Source: Smittium mucronatum (taxonomy: Eukaryota; Kickxellomycota; Harpellomycetes; Harpellales; Legeriomycetaceae). Taken from it: a DNA stretch of 51,062 bases. The notes below the pieces were generated by a model. The model was not told the DNA's origin. It ran no database searches and worked only from the letters and a program-made list of their open reading frames with translations. Below, one piece after another: positions 1 through 11,319 of this stretch (positions are counted from its first letter, which is position 1; every line of letters starts with the position of its first letter). The stretch is taken from assembly GCA_001953115.1 (NCBI GenBank), contig LSSL01000148.1:9860-60921 (forward strand), given 5' to 3'. Made by a program: the position numbers and the translations under genes.

Positions 1-990
1 TATTAGCAATTTACCTCTTATCCTTTATAAACAGCTCGCATTCCCACTTTTTGGAATGCAAGCTTTTCAATTAGTTTTCTTATCCTTTCATTCCTCCTCC
101 GTTTGAAATATACCTTACTCAGAATAAAATTATATCCCTAGTATTTTCCTAGAACCGTTGGGACTCTTACAACATTAATGAAAGAAATAATTCAGTTTTA
201 ATTGAAATAACTGCTTGAACAGCGAAAAACAGCAGGGAGTTATAGAAAAATAAAGAAGAAGCCAGCACTAAGCACACAGATAACATAAATATTGTCATTT
301 ATACTAAAATTTATTATTGTATAATTCATTAATAAAGTGAATTTTAAATATAAAAATTTATTTCTATTATTTATTAATTATAATCGGTAATTATATACTA
401 AAAAGATTTAAAAAGTCACATTTTATTTAGGTGTAGATGAGAGAGAGAGGAATGATGAGGGGTGGGAGATGGGGTTCGTGCAAAATCTTACTGTTAAGAG
501 GACGCAGGCTGGACTGAGAAGTGAGAAAAGACTCTACTGGGAAAAGGGAAAGGTGAAAATGGCAAATTCTGGACTGGGAAAAGAAAAAAGGGGGGCGGGG
601 AAAGGGAGAAATTAAAAAAGAGAAGAGTGCTCACTTTTTATCGTTATATTTTCTTATATTTGAACTTTTATTTTCTTGTAAGTTAGATTTTGATTTATTT
701 TTTCACTGCTACTTATAAATAGAAAATACTTTCATCGTATATGCATATATGCATAAATTTATTATTCCCAGCACAAAAATGAATATGAAACGTGGGAATG
801 TGCTATTTTTATTTTCTCAAGAATCAGTATATTTTTTGTAAATTTCTTTGAAAAAATACACCCTGTGTAGTATTAGTATTGTAGTGGTTTAGGAAAATTA
901 GTATGCTTTTGTTAATTTAGTATTTTTTCAATAAATTTAAGAGATTTCAAAATAAATTTTTATATCTTTAATATTATATTATATTAATAA
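1..990. other. AT-rich intergenic DNA with purine-rich island
   Basis: I see no gene here. Positions 38-44 and 53-59 form a 7-bp hairpin stem (GCATTCC/GGAATGC). Positions about 430-615 are unusually G/A-rich on the plus strand, with runs such as GAGAGAGAG and GGGGGGCGGGG, which stands out against the A/T background. No reading frame of useful length or recognisable motif covers this island. It could be a decayed repeat or a regulatory tract, but I cannot assign it. Confidence 0.5.
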
Positions 991-1017
991 TCAAACCAAA
1001 AAGCTAAATTTAAAATT

Positions 1018-1150
1018 GTAATTACATCTCTTGCCCTAAAAAATATTTATTTCAGTGATTGGGCACTATAAACACATTAATTTCCCCCAAATACCGGTCT
1101 ATTTATTTAATTGGTTATGTTGTTTCCCTTTTAAATCTTAAATCTCAATA
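1018..1150 (+). repeat. Left arm of inverted repeat (partner 3780-3903)
   Basis: The sequence from about 1018 (TAATTACATCTCTTG, then CTAAAAAATATTT, then GTGATTGGGCACT) reappears in reverse complement at about 3830-3903 with a few substitutions. Weaker similarity continues inward to about 1150 and outward to about 990, and possibly about 920. The arms enclose a LINE relic. They look old, with scattered mismatches and small indels. This fits the terminal inverted repeat of a DNA transposon or foldback element, but no transposase was recognised. Confidence 0.7.
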
Positions 1151-1729
1151 TTTGATAAGCGCTTCGATTTATCCAAATTTATACAAAATATTTGCAAATT
1201 TCAAATATTTAACCAATAGTGTGTTAATTTATCAAAGCTTAAATCAAAGTGAATAAAATTCTAGCCATTAAAATGACATGAAATATCCCACCGAAGATAA
1301 AAGTTAAAAAAATCGGGGGTGGTAATATTAAAGTTTTTTCAGAAACAAAAAAAAGACATGGATGAGATTTGAAAACAAATTTAAGTTGAAGAATAAACCA
1401 TATATTGAAAAATGAGAAGCAAAGAGGTCTATTTAGACAAAGAAAGTTTTTTTTTTCACTAATAGAGAAAGTTTCATATAATGTAAAGTTTTGAGGCTTT
1501 TTTTTAGCCATACATACTAATTCAAAATATGGATATTTTTAATTCTGCTTTTAAAAGATTAGTATTTATGATAAATTTTAGGAACAAAAATCCCAGAAAA
1601 ATTAAAATAAATCCTCCAAAACTTGATAATAATTTGCATTATATATATTTCTGAATATTTTTATTGATTAAAATTATTATATAATGAATAAATTGAAAAA
1701 TTAGATTTTAAAATAGAAAAAAGGTAGGG

Positions 1730-3780
1730 GGTCATTATTATTTAACTATTGTAAAAAATCACTTTTACTCCAGGCTCTATAAAGAGCCATAATGTCTTGA
1801 TTCCACTCAAGATCCTCTTTTTCTTGTATTTTTTGAGTCACTGGTAGTTTTTTTATCAGGTCTTTTTTATAACTATTAAATATTCTTTCAACTATTATTA
1901 TATTTTTAGATAGAGCTGATTCAGTTTTTTTCTCTAAAGATATTCCAAATGGCTAGGTCATATAGTATTTCTATGTTTGTAAATTTGGTCTTCATCGGTG
2001 TTAAAAAATCAATATAACCTCAGTAGTAACTCTATTGGATATCCTAGATTCATTTATTGATCTTTTTGCGATAAAGTGATATATAAGATTCGATATTTTT
2101 TTAATCCTTCTGCAGCCAAAATAGATATGTTGAATTATTTTTTTCTTATTTTACACATTTCGCATTATTGTGATTCGTTAAATATACCATTATTCCATAT
2201 CCTAATTTTCACCTGTTATTAATCCGTTTTTTAACAATGGGTATATGCGACTTGTTTTTTTGGGATATAGGTCTATTTTTTTGTTTTCATCCAATTGAAT
2301 ATTGGTTAATTGTTGCATAGTTTTCCAATCAATTTCCATTTGATTCTGTTAGTAGGTCTTTTCTAGATAGTGTATCTATTTAATTACTTATTGTTTTTTT
2401 ATTGTTTTATTGTTAATAGAGAATATTTTTTCCGGAATTGTATGGTTCGGTGTGAAATTTTTGTTAAAAATATTATTTTTTCTTGAGCGTTTTAACTGTA
2501 AAAAATATTTTTTTATTGTTTATTTTAATTGAATAAATGTAGTCTGCTGTATCATTCCATATTAACTTGAATAAACCAATGAATTATCATACATTTTTTA
2601 TTGCATTTTTATGTAGCCAAGATATATCTTTTTATAATATTTTTGTTCCTAATAGATTATTTAAGTTGTTTTATCCAGTTATTTTATACTTTTATAGGTC
2701 CAATCTGTCATTTTGGAAATATCTATGTGATATACACATTTTGCTATTTTTAAAACTGACTTCCAGATTGGTGGAATTTTTTTGATTTTTGATTTCCCTA
2801 TTAGTAATTAAGCAGCGTTAATACACTCTAAATATATATTGGACAGAGATTATAGGTTTTATATTGCCAACAAGGTCCATAATTTGCTTCTATTTGTTAT
2901 AAGCTCTCTATAATATTTTAGGAATAGAGTTTTTTATTGAGATTCAATATTAAGATGGCCCAATATACCGTCTCTTTTATCCAATTATAAATTCCCAAGT
3001 TTTATTAGGACTTTTTTATTGTTCCAAATAATTTTTTTTATAACATTTTTGGTGTTAATTATGAATTCTTTATCGAGTGAAATTACATAGCCCCTATACC
3101 ATAGCTTTGAAAGAAAAAATGTGCTCTCCAATAAGATATTCCCTTTATCTAAAATTTTCTATTTTTCCAAAAGGCTATTTTATTCAAAAATTTATTGGAT
3201 ACTTCTTTTGGTTATGTTGAGCAGCTACGTCGGTGGAGTGAATTAAAATTCCCAGATATTTGATACTAGAATTAGTTAATATACATTTATTGTCTAGACA
3301 GCTAGATTTGGAGCTTCTATTTGAATGTACATTGATTTTTTCGAGTTTATTTTAGCTTTTGATGCCAATAAATGGATTTTTAGCGTCTATTTTACTAATT
3401 TTTCTTCTTTTATGTTATTAATACCTTTTAAAAAATCATCAGAATATTCTAATAATTTCAAATTTTTATTGGTTGTTGGAAAAATTCAATGTTTTTTTCT
3501 ATTATCATATTTTAAAATAGCGGGGATAAAGGATTCCCGTGTTTAAGTCCCTGTTTCATCTATTTTTTTGGTTATTTCACCATTAATTATTATTGCGGTC
3601 TTTGGATTGGTATAAAAGCATTTTATCCTTTTTATGAATTTTTTGCTAAATCCGAACTTTTATACGCGTTTAAATAGATATATACAATAAACTCTGTCAT
3701 AAGCTTTTTCTTGGTCAAGCATTATTAGATATCTATCGATCAATCCGGGGCGCAAGTTAAATATCTAATTTCAAAAAAAA
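1730..3780 (-). pseudogene. Decayed LINE (non-LTR retrotransposon) reverse transcriptase, 5'-truncated
   Basis: A minus-strand relic of the LINE ORF2 reverse transcriptase that copies element RNA at a nicked chromosomal target. Reading right to left, positions 3690-3719 encode LDQEKAYDRV, the RT block with the first catalytic Asp in L1-like elements. About 3570-3652 encodes GFSKKFIKRI...NPKTAIIINGEI, a second RT block. At 3436-3450 a degenerate YADD box reads YSDDF. About 3323-3352 gives KINSKKS, and 2986-3042 gives IIWNNKKVLIKLGNL, typical of the post-RT region. Near 2094-2200, C-x2-C followed in another frame by QHIYFGC resembles the C-terminal zinc-knuckle motif. The frame is broken by many stops and shifts. 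The endonuclease part expected beyond 3780 is missing, replaced by the inverted-repeat arm. Family recognition is from motifs read by eye; the clade (L1/Tad-like) is inferred. Confidence 0.85.
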
Positions 3781-3903
3781 AATTCTTCGAATATTATTAA
3801 ACAGAACTATCAAATTAAGTGAATAAACTAATATTTGGGAAAAATTGGTGCGTTTTCAGTGCCCAATCACTAGAAGAAATATTTTTTAGGACTAGAGATG
3901 TAA
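3780..3903 (-). repeat. Right arm of inverted repeat (partner 1018-1150)
   Basis: Reverse complement of the left arm. The best-preserved part is 3830-3903, containing AGTGCCCAATCACT and CTCTAGTTTT-like flanks that mirror 1018-1095. The LINE frame stops being recognisable right at the inner edge of this arm, so the LINE either inserted inside the repeat or was cut off by it. Confidence 0.65.
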
Positions 3904-4061
3904 TTAAAGTGCTAAATGCGAATTTCAAGTTTGATTTATAAAGATTATAGCAACTTAAATCTGTTACCCGTTGAAAAATATGTTAATTCTTGTTTCCATT
4001 ATTTGCGTATCAAATAGATATATTTAATATTAGCCCATTTATTAAAGTTAAAATACTTCTA

Positions 4062-5405
4062 TTAACCCTTTCAGGGGCAATGGTAAAAGAAAATAGATTT
4101 CATTTTTAGCTCAATGTTATAATAGGCTACCAACGCAATTCAGGCCTTTAAATGAAATGAAGGCTTTTTGGCTATTATATAAATTAAAATGAATAATAGC
4201 ATGTTTTTCTAATATTTCATGAAGTGATATAATAATTGGATATATTAATATGCGTTTTTATAAATTGAGAAAATGGGTTATTTCGGAATAAACGCGTTTA
4301 ATTGAAAAACTCAGAATCATTTGAAAATTGGCGCCATTTTCAAATAAATGAGAATTTACCAATTTAACTTTTTTTATTCAATTTGAGCCATATTTCTCAA
4401 TTTCCCAAAAATTTTATCAAAATATCAAAATAATACCTGTTTGCGTCATATTTTTCAATATAAGCTCCAGATAACGGAAATGATGCATTTTTTTCATTAT
4501 TAGGGCCAAATATGAATAAAATTTTGTATTTTTTTCCAAAAATATATATTTAAGATTTATAGCAAATTTTGATGATATATTAATGAGCTTGTTCGAAAAT
4601 TGGTTATTAAATTTTTTTTCTCTATTATTACTTTGGTATTTAAAATCACCTTAGCTAACAATTTAAATAAAGATAAGGTATAAATAAATAAAAAATCAAA
4701 TTTAATGATTTCTTTTAAGTTAGTATTTATTTCTTATGGATAATATAATTAAGTTATTTAATATCATAAGTTAAGTTTCATAATCCTTTTTTATTTTTTT
4801 CTGAGCTTTTTTTTATATTATAAGTTTATGAAACCCATAATTCAAATAACTAAATTTCACAATTTACACCTTTTATTATCAAAAGTGATCTATTAAATAT
4901 CCCACGTTTAAAAATTCTTAAACTGAAACTACAATTTGAAAAAAGATTTTCAATTCGAGACGAAATTTGGATATATGTATATAAAGATATTATATTGATA
5001 CAAATTTTAGAAATTGAGAAATTCAGCTCAAATTGAATAAAAAACGTTAAATTGGTAAATTCTCATTTATTTGAAAATGGCGCCAATTTTCAAATGATTC
5101 TGAGTTTTTCAATTAAACGCGTTTATTCCGAAATAACCCATTTTCTCAATTTATAAAAACGCATATTAATATATCCAATTATTATATCACTTCATGAAAT
5201 ATTAGAAAAACATGCTATTATTCATTTTAATATAGATAATAGCCAAAAAAAAACATTATTTAATTCAAAGACCTGAAATACATTGGTAGCCTTTCAGTTT
5301 AACATTTTTTGTATACCATTGTGTTGCTCATTAATCTAGATCAAACAGAATATTAAATATACAAAAATAGGGGTGAGAAACAAATTTGGGTCCTGAAAGG
5401 GTTAA
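4062..5405. mobile_element. piggyBac-like non-autonomous element with long inverted arms
   Basis: Both ends carry TTAA (4062-4065 and 5402-5405), immediately followed inward by CCCTTTCAGG in mirror orientation. This matches the known TTAA target duplication and CCY-starting termini of the piggyBac superfamily. The arms run about 4062-4424 and 4993-5405. The inner ~230 bp of each arm (for example around 4195-4390 and 5025-5225) pair almost base for base, including the GGCGCC-containing core. The outer 100 bases differ by indels. The ~570 bp loop is AT-rich with no frame resembling a transposase, so the element would depend on a transposase supplied elsewhere. Superfamily assignment rests on the TTAA plus tip sequence only. 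Confidence 0.8.
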
Positions 5406-5774
5406 GCGATTGATTTTTTTATTATTTTCTGGCTCTATGCTGGTTATAATTGGAAGCTGAAATTTGAATAGTTTAAAAAACTTTTATGACACAAATGAAA
5501 ATTATTCTTTATTTCGGATTACTCATTTGCGGCATGTAAAATATATTTTTCAATCAATCGTGTCAAATAGTTTTTTATAATTTGAGGACATAATAGGGAA
5601 TTTTTTTTATTTTTTAGGATGTCTTAATAGTTAAAAGAACTAAATTCTTAAATTCTTAGCGAATGTGAGTGAAAAAAGACCATTTATTATAATTAATCAA
5701 TAAATATTTGAGATTAGTAAACCGAATAAGATTAAAATGATTTCGAATAAAGAAATCTTCCAGTAGAAATTCAT

Positions 5775-5870
5775 ATTATATAATATGAGGAGAGATTTTA
5801 TGTGTTAAAATCTTATTAGATAAAAATAAACCGAAAATTTAAACCCAATAAAATATAGTAAATGAAATGA
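5775..5870 (+). repeat. Left inverted terminal repeat of the DIRS-like element
   Basis: The stretch ending in AATAAAATATAGTAAATGAA at about 5845-5868 is matched in reverse complement near 9878-9900. The preceding bases (GGAGAGA..TTAT..TCTTATTAGATAAAA) are matched through about 9975. Inverted terminal repeats are known for DIRS-group elements, in contrast to the direct LTRs of Ty3 or copia elements, so this supports the DIRS call made from the coding relics. Confidence 0.7.
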
Positions 5871-5949
5871 GCTAATTTTTTTTTTGGTATAGACTGAGCG
5901 TTAAGCGGACAGTGCAATCCTTATTATCTTCCAGAAAGGTAACATGTGT

Positions 5950-6890
5950 TGGGGCTTAATATGTTTCCTCTCATAATATAATTGAATTATTATTAGCTCA
6001 TAAGAGCTCTAATAATTCTAACATTATATTTCAGAGAGGTTAAATATTAAGTTACTCCAAATTCAAAATCTAATCAGTAAGGTTATTCGAAGGATTCGCT
6101 GTGTGTCAATATTAAGAGTAAAAGATGGTATATTTGGACCAGAAAGTGTGATTAAATATATCATTAGAAGAGAATCCAGAATTAGCTGCCAGGGCGGCCC
6201 CAATCTCGCTCAATTTTGGTATCGGTGTGTTTTGGTCCTTCTTTATCCTAATTTAGACAATTGGATACATTTAGTTATATTTTTTACTGATAGAGGCTTT
6301 TTTTTGTCGTTTAAAAATATCAAAAGTCTATTGACGGTAAATTTTCTGTTGTTTAAGTGAGGATTCTGGTACAGATTAACTGATATTTTTTCCTTTTATG
6401 CATTTTATGCAATTACGGGGCATAAAGTGGGATCTGAATGTGGGATTATTCTGCAAGGATTTTCCTACGGTATACAATTATTTTTTCCTTGGGTGAAATT
6501 ATGACAATATTTAATATTAATTTATCCGCAAGGCTTCTATCGCCTTCAAACCCATGGATATCGCTAGCTTTTAGCAATTATGTGGCTAATATGAGCCAAA
6601 ATAAGTATGCGTTCAGATATTTTGTAGAAGAATCTTGTGAGAGCCCCTATTCCCTTAAAGATATATCACTAGAGATATGTAAATAAATAGCCTTATTGAA
6701 AATTTTATTAAAGAATCCTCTAAATTCTGTAAATTTCGAAAGAATTTTATGTTGTGATAACGTATCAGCGTTTTCAGATAGCCTCAAAAAAGCCGATTTT
6801 TAGGCCTTTATAGTTCCAATCTTTAGTTTTTCGACTGTGTAAATTTAATCCAGGTATTTAGTTATCTGGGGAGCTGTTATATGGTAATTT
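5950..6890 (-). pseudogene. Decayed tyrosine recombinase of the DIRS-like element
   Basis: On the minus strand, about 6110-6200 encodes GAALAANSGFSSNDIFNHT followed by FWSKYTIFYS. This resembles the block of DIRS-type tyrosine recombinases that precedes the catalytic tyrosine (A-A-x-x-G-F-S, then a W-S-x-x-TF-x-x-Y pattern). A further fragment at about 6500-6570 reads MGLKAIEALRIN. The protein would integrate the cDNA circle into the chromosome. Stops interrupt it throughout and I cannot place all the R-H-R-Y catalytic residues, so the exact ends are uncertain. It lies downstream of RT/RNase H in transcription order, as in known DIRS elements. Confidence 0.6.
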
Positions 6891-8870
6891 AAATTTTTAG
6901 AGTGCACCAATCTAAAATTTTTTTTTGCGCAGAACTGTAACTGAATATACGACTGAAAGGTCTTTTTTTTTTTGGAACAGTAAGGTCAAAGGCATACTTT
7001 ATGAGAGCTTGCGTATCTAGAAAAATTTGCTGATCCTCAATTTCATCAATAATAACTGCCGTTTCTCCAAGAAGGGGGATTTTCCGTCTATTTGAATATT
7101 TTATTATCGTGAGAGCCTGTAAGATAAAGGAATGAGATATTGATATAGTCAGTATATCTGAATACCACACCTCAGATCTTCACATCTGTGTAATTAGAGC
7201 CATGTTATTTCGTTCTCATATGATCTTATGAACTGCCTGGGAGAATAGATTACATGGAGTACATTCAAAATGGTTGCTAAGTTTCATCCAAGTATTATAA
7301 AGTGCGTTCTGTATTACCGATTTCAAATACTGGAACTAGATATAATTTGTTTTCACCTTCTTTTTGAGATTTGATTCGAAAAAAACCACGCAGTGCATGC
7401 AGTTTAGCTTCTACGGAATTTAGAATGTCTCCTGTGATATCAAACATTCAGTTTGTTCTTCTAATGTGATAAGAGCATTCTATGAATTCAAGACAGATGA
7501 AGCTTAGGTTACTTGTGGGTGATTTTTTGTATTTAGAAAATGGCTCCATATCTCTTCTGCTATACAAATTAATTCTGGTAAAGTTTTTCCTCCAAATTTT
7601 CTCATGTACGCCAGTGTTGTTGTGTTTTCTGAATATATCATTACTGATCGGCCTACTACTTCCTTGAGCCTGAGCTCATGTAATACTGTTAACAGTTTAT
7701 TTTTATTGATGTACAGCCTTTCCTTCCCCTAATACCATAATCAGCTGTAAATTTAAGTTCCAACTACTGTTTCCCAGGATTTTTCGCTGGATTCTGTGAA
7801 AAACTCCATTTTTGAAATATCTGTTAAGAAAAAAAAGTTAGTTCCATGATGCTAACTGGGTTTTACAGGATTTTAGGTTCTGTAACCTAATAATTAATAT
7901 AAATGTATAGTTCCATGACTTTATTTTCACAAGAAATCGATTATTTTGTTTTAGGAGTCTGCGTAACATTAATTTTCCTGAAAGAAAAGTTGCAGAAGTT
8001 GATTGAACTTTTCCTATTTAACACGCTAAAAATATTAGTGTTGTCCCTCCCGCTCCCGCTATCAACAGTCTGCTGGCCTCTTGCCTAAGTTACCGTATTT
8101 CGGATGTTGGTACCTTTATTTTATTTTCCCTGGTATTTATCACCATCCCCAGATGAGCAATTGTTTGAAATGGAACTGTAGAAGACTTATCTGTGTTTTT
8201 ATCGAATTCTAATCTACTATCTTGGTTTAAGCTAAAGTCGTGCTGCTCTTGCACTCTTCTTTGCTTTCTTTCACATTATAGCATCGTTAAAATATGTTAA
8301 AATAGGGATCAAATTTGACCTGGCTCATTCCAAAACTTTCTGGAGGACCTTGGTGAAAATTATCGAGTTTAGTGATAGACCAAATGGAAAAATGTGGAAC
8401 TGAAACGTACACCAATTAAATTGAAGCATGAGTTATTTCCAGCATTTTTTGTAAATTTTTATGAGCAAAAATACATCTAGTAAACCCAAGGACTTCAGTT
8501 AATCCTTCCTGAGAAATAATTTGCAGATAAAGAAGAGTGTTTCAATCTTGAAATTTATCTTTTCCACATATTTTTTGAGCTTTCTTAGATCTAATACTAG
8601 CCTGAGTCCTCCATTACTCTTCGGAATGATAAAAAATATGCTGTAAAACTCCGATTTATTAGATAAAAATCCTATATTGTTTGGATTTCTAGAAATTTGG
8701 ATACATATTTTACCAGAAATTTGCTATCTTCAAGCCTAATTTTCTTTTTAATCTCTTCAGGCCGCTCCGGGATTGAGAAATATTTATTGAATGAGATTTT
8801 GAACCACTTATCCGCTATTTTCCGAGCCCATATGATGTTATTATGTTTATAACAAGCCAATTTGAGCAAT
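6889..8870 (-). pseudogene. Decayed DIRS-type reverse transcriptase / RNase H
   Basis: Minus-strand relic of the polymerase. From right to left: 8578-8652 encodes IFFIIPKSNGG then LRLVLDLRKL, the RT block of DIRS and Ty3 elements. About 8344-8394 encodes FPFGLSLNSIIFTKVL, the LPFGLxxAPxxFTK block. About 8275-8300 has a ruined YLDD box (YFNDAIM). About 8095-8170 gives HLGMVINTRENKIKVPTSEI, the connection to RNase H. About 7535-7660 gives YSENTTTLAYMRKFGGKTLP, matching the D-N-T-T-A-V-A-Y-x-R-K-x-G-G RNase H block. The open stretch at 6889-7170 (WYSDILTISIS...) is the C-terminal continuation. Several stops and frameshifts separate these blocks. The motif order and the D-N-T-T block point to DIRS rather than Ty3 elements; I am fairly sure of this. 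Confidence 0.82.
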
Positions 8871-9869
8871 TATAGGCAAAAAAAACTGGTTGGTTGTTTA
8901 TTTTCCCTAATGCCCCCCCCCCCTCACGCTTCTCAGAACTCTTCTGAGATAAATCTTTTGTCAGTCTTGATTTTTGTATCTCGAGTTAAATTCACTCGTG
9001 GTTGCATAGTTTGAATAGTGCGCAAAAAAAATGCTTTTTTTGTGAAAATCAATGGTAATTGCAACAAATTTGCGCCCACAAAAGGGCTGTATTAGCTGTA
9101 TTATCACTGGCGTTTTTTGGCAATAAGAGAATTTAGCTCCTCCGGATTTAACAGTTATTTTGAATCTGAATTCACAAGTTGTGTTGGATTTCGAGGAAGA
9201 TAAAATCCTTTATAGAGGTTTTAGATTCTCACTTCAGTAAATATGGCCACAATATCGGACAAAAGTGCTATAATGATACTCGTAAATCTTATTTCTGGGT
9301 CATCAGTAATGTTTATCACTAGATATTCTTGAATTATCCTATATACGTAGTATTAAATTGGTCTGGTGTCTTGAAAAAGGGCCTGATATATCTCTTAGAA
9401 GGTTGATTCTTCCTTTCTAATGACGCTGAATGCGGAATCATTCAGCTCTGGGGGGATATATCTCATCAAACTTGTTTTTGAGAAAGAATAAATAGCCAAT
9501 TTAAGTTTTTATTCTGCAAGCAGTGATCTAAAGAAGTCTTATTCAATTGATGGGAGAGCGTTTGTGAGTTCTGGGTACACATAAAGGCATATGACTGGCA
9601 TTCTAGTGGTTAAGAAAGAATCAGACATCTCGTCTTCAGGAATTCTTTCTCTCATTAGCATTATAAATTTTTCTATCAGTCCAATAAGAATATTCTACGA
9701 TTCTGAATCCATCTTCTTAAAATTGAAGAGGTAGGAATTTATATTATACTCCGAATAAATTATTTTGAAGTTTAAAAATATCTTTTCTGGCTGAGTACCT
9801 TTGCTTAAGAAAAGATGATAAGGTTAGCACTATTACCGTGCCTCATAGCAATAATAATAAATTTTTTTA

Positions 9870-9975
9870 TGAACATTTCATTTACTATATTTTATTGACT
9901 TTATAATTATGATTTAGTTTTATCCAATAAGATGATAACATTTAATATTTATTCTCTCCAAAATATAATCCATAA
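9870..9975 (-). repeat. Right inverted terminal repeat of the DIRS-like element
   Basis: Reverse complement of 5775-5870, with the best match at CATTTCATTTACTATATTTT (9876-9895). It marks the upstream end of the minus-strand retroelement. Confidence 0.7.
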
Positions 9976-9979
9976 AAAA

Positions 9980-11270
9980 GGTGGTTATAGCAATGTTATT
10001 ATGTGCTAAAAACTTTTTAATTTAAATGAAATAAACGTCTTATTCCTGGAATAAAATATTAACAAGTTACTTCATAAAAAAAAAGCTAACTAGAAGATCT
10101 AGCGACCTCCATGTTTATAAGTGATGATTTAACCTTATCTAAAATAGATTAAGACGAAAATAAATCTTAAATGTCGAGAGATTTCACTGAATATATGCGA
10201 TTGCAAAGAGTACTTAATTATAGACAGCTTTATTATAGGAATATTAATTTCATAAATTAATTTCTAGTATTATAAAAATTTGATGTGTATTAAAACTTAT
10301 TCTGCCATTTATGGTAGAATTATTTATAAATTATTATATCCGGATTCCCAAATGGACAATTTTACTATTTTAATTACTCCTAAATTAACATAATTGCTAT
10401 TAAATTTATATTTCCAATTTATCTCTATCAAATTAATGTATTTTATCAATTATTGATCTAAAATGGATGAAATTTGGGAATTATAAAGTCACACACCCCT
10501 AAATTTATCATTCAAAAAAATGAGTAATCTTTATAGAAAATATTTTTTAAAAAAATAAGCAGCTATTTGATTTAAGTGAATTAATTTTTTCTAAATCTTA
10601 ATTAAAGATATCTTTATGGCAAATATTTCGAAAACTAATGATCCAGTTGAGAACGTATCTTTGGAAATTATTTTTAATAGAATTTCCAATCAGACTTTTG
10701 AAAATTAATTTTTTTTTATAGAATATTTAAGTTCGCGAATATCGCATCTTGAGTTTTTTTTCCGTTTATCCCAAATTGTGACTTATTCTACATATTCTGT
10801 ACTCCCGCTACCTAAAAATTGAAAAATTAACTTATTTTAGAACCTTCAGTTGATTTAAATCAATGAAATTAATTATAATATATGTGATTTAATCAAAAAA
10901 TACAAAATTTTGAGCATTTCAATATTATTAAAAATCAATATATGATTACTATTTCTCAATCTTTTTTTGATTTTTTTTTTTCAAGTGCATAATTCCTCGA
11001 ATAAATGATGAAAATTTTTACATTTAAAAAAAGCCTTAACTATTGGATCGACTTTCCTATTTCGTAAATTTAATCAAAAGCTGCCAAAAAAATTTCCTAG
11101 GGGATAGAAGATTGATTTAATTATTTTGAGAAAAAATACCCTTTTATAAAAATTTTATTTTGCCAAAAAATAATTGTATTTTAATTGGATGGTTGTTAAA
11201 TTTAAATTTTTTAGCTATACTGAAATCGAAAGATTTAAAATAATTTTGAATGTATTATAAGTCGTATTGG
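9980..11270. other. Featureless AT-rich DNA
   Basis: No long reading frame, repeat arm or motif was seen on either strand. Confidence 0.5.

Positions 11271-11274
<4 letters not shown>

Positions 11275-11311
<37 letters not shown>
11275..11311. repeat. (TA)n microsatellite
   Basis: An uninterrupted TA dinucleotide run of about 18 units. It sits directly beside the right-hand, less AT-rich segment that starts near 11312. TA runs are common insertion targets and unstable tracts, so this may mark the edge of an old insertion. Confidence 0.95.
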
Positions 11312-11313
<2 letters not shown>

Positions 11314-11319
11314 TGTCTA

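Larger units (their letters stand above)
5775..9975 (-). mobile_element. Degenerate DIRS-type tyrosine-recombinase retrotransposon
   Basis: About 4.2 kb bounded by inverted terminal repeats, with minus-strand remains in the order upstream ORF, reverse transcriptase, RNase H and tyrosine recombinase. DIRS elements replicate through RNA but integrate by a tyrosine recombinase, so they lack an integrase and make no target duplication. The region is less AT-rich than the DNA to its right, as expected of former coding sequence. Every coding part carries stops and shifts, so this copy is dead. The segment upstream of RT (about 8900-9850) should hold the gag-like ORF. I see coding-like composition there but no recognisable motif. 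It also contains an 11-base C run at 8913-8923, unusual in this composition. Confidence 0.8.

Noticed and set aside
6103..6686. Two plus-strand open frames (6103-6360 and 6438-6686)
   Set aside because: They are antisense to the DIRS recombinase remains and carry no motif of their own.
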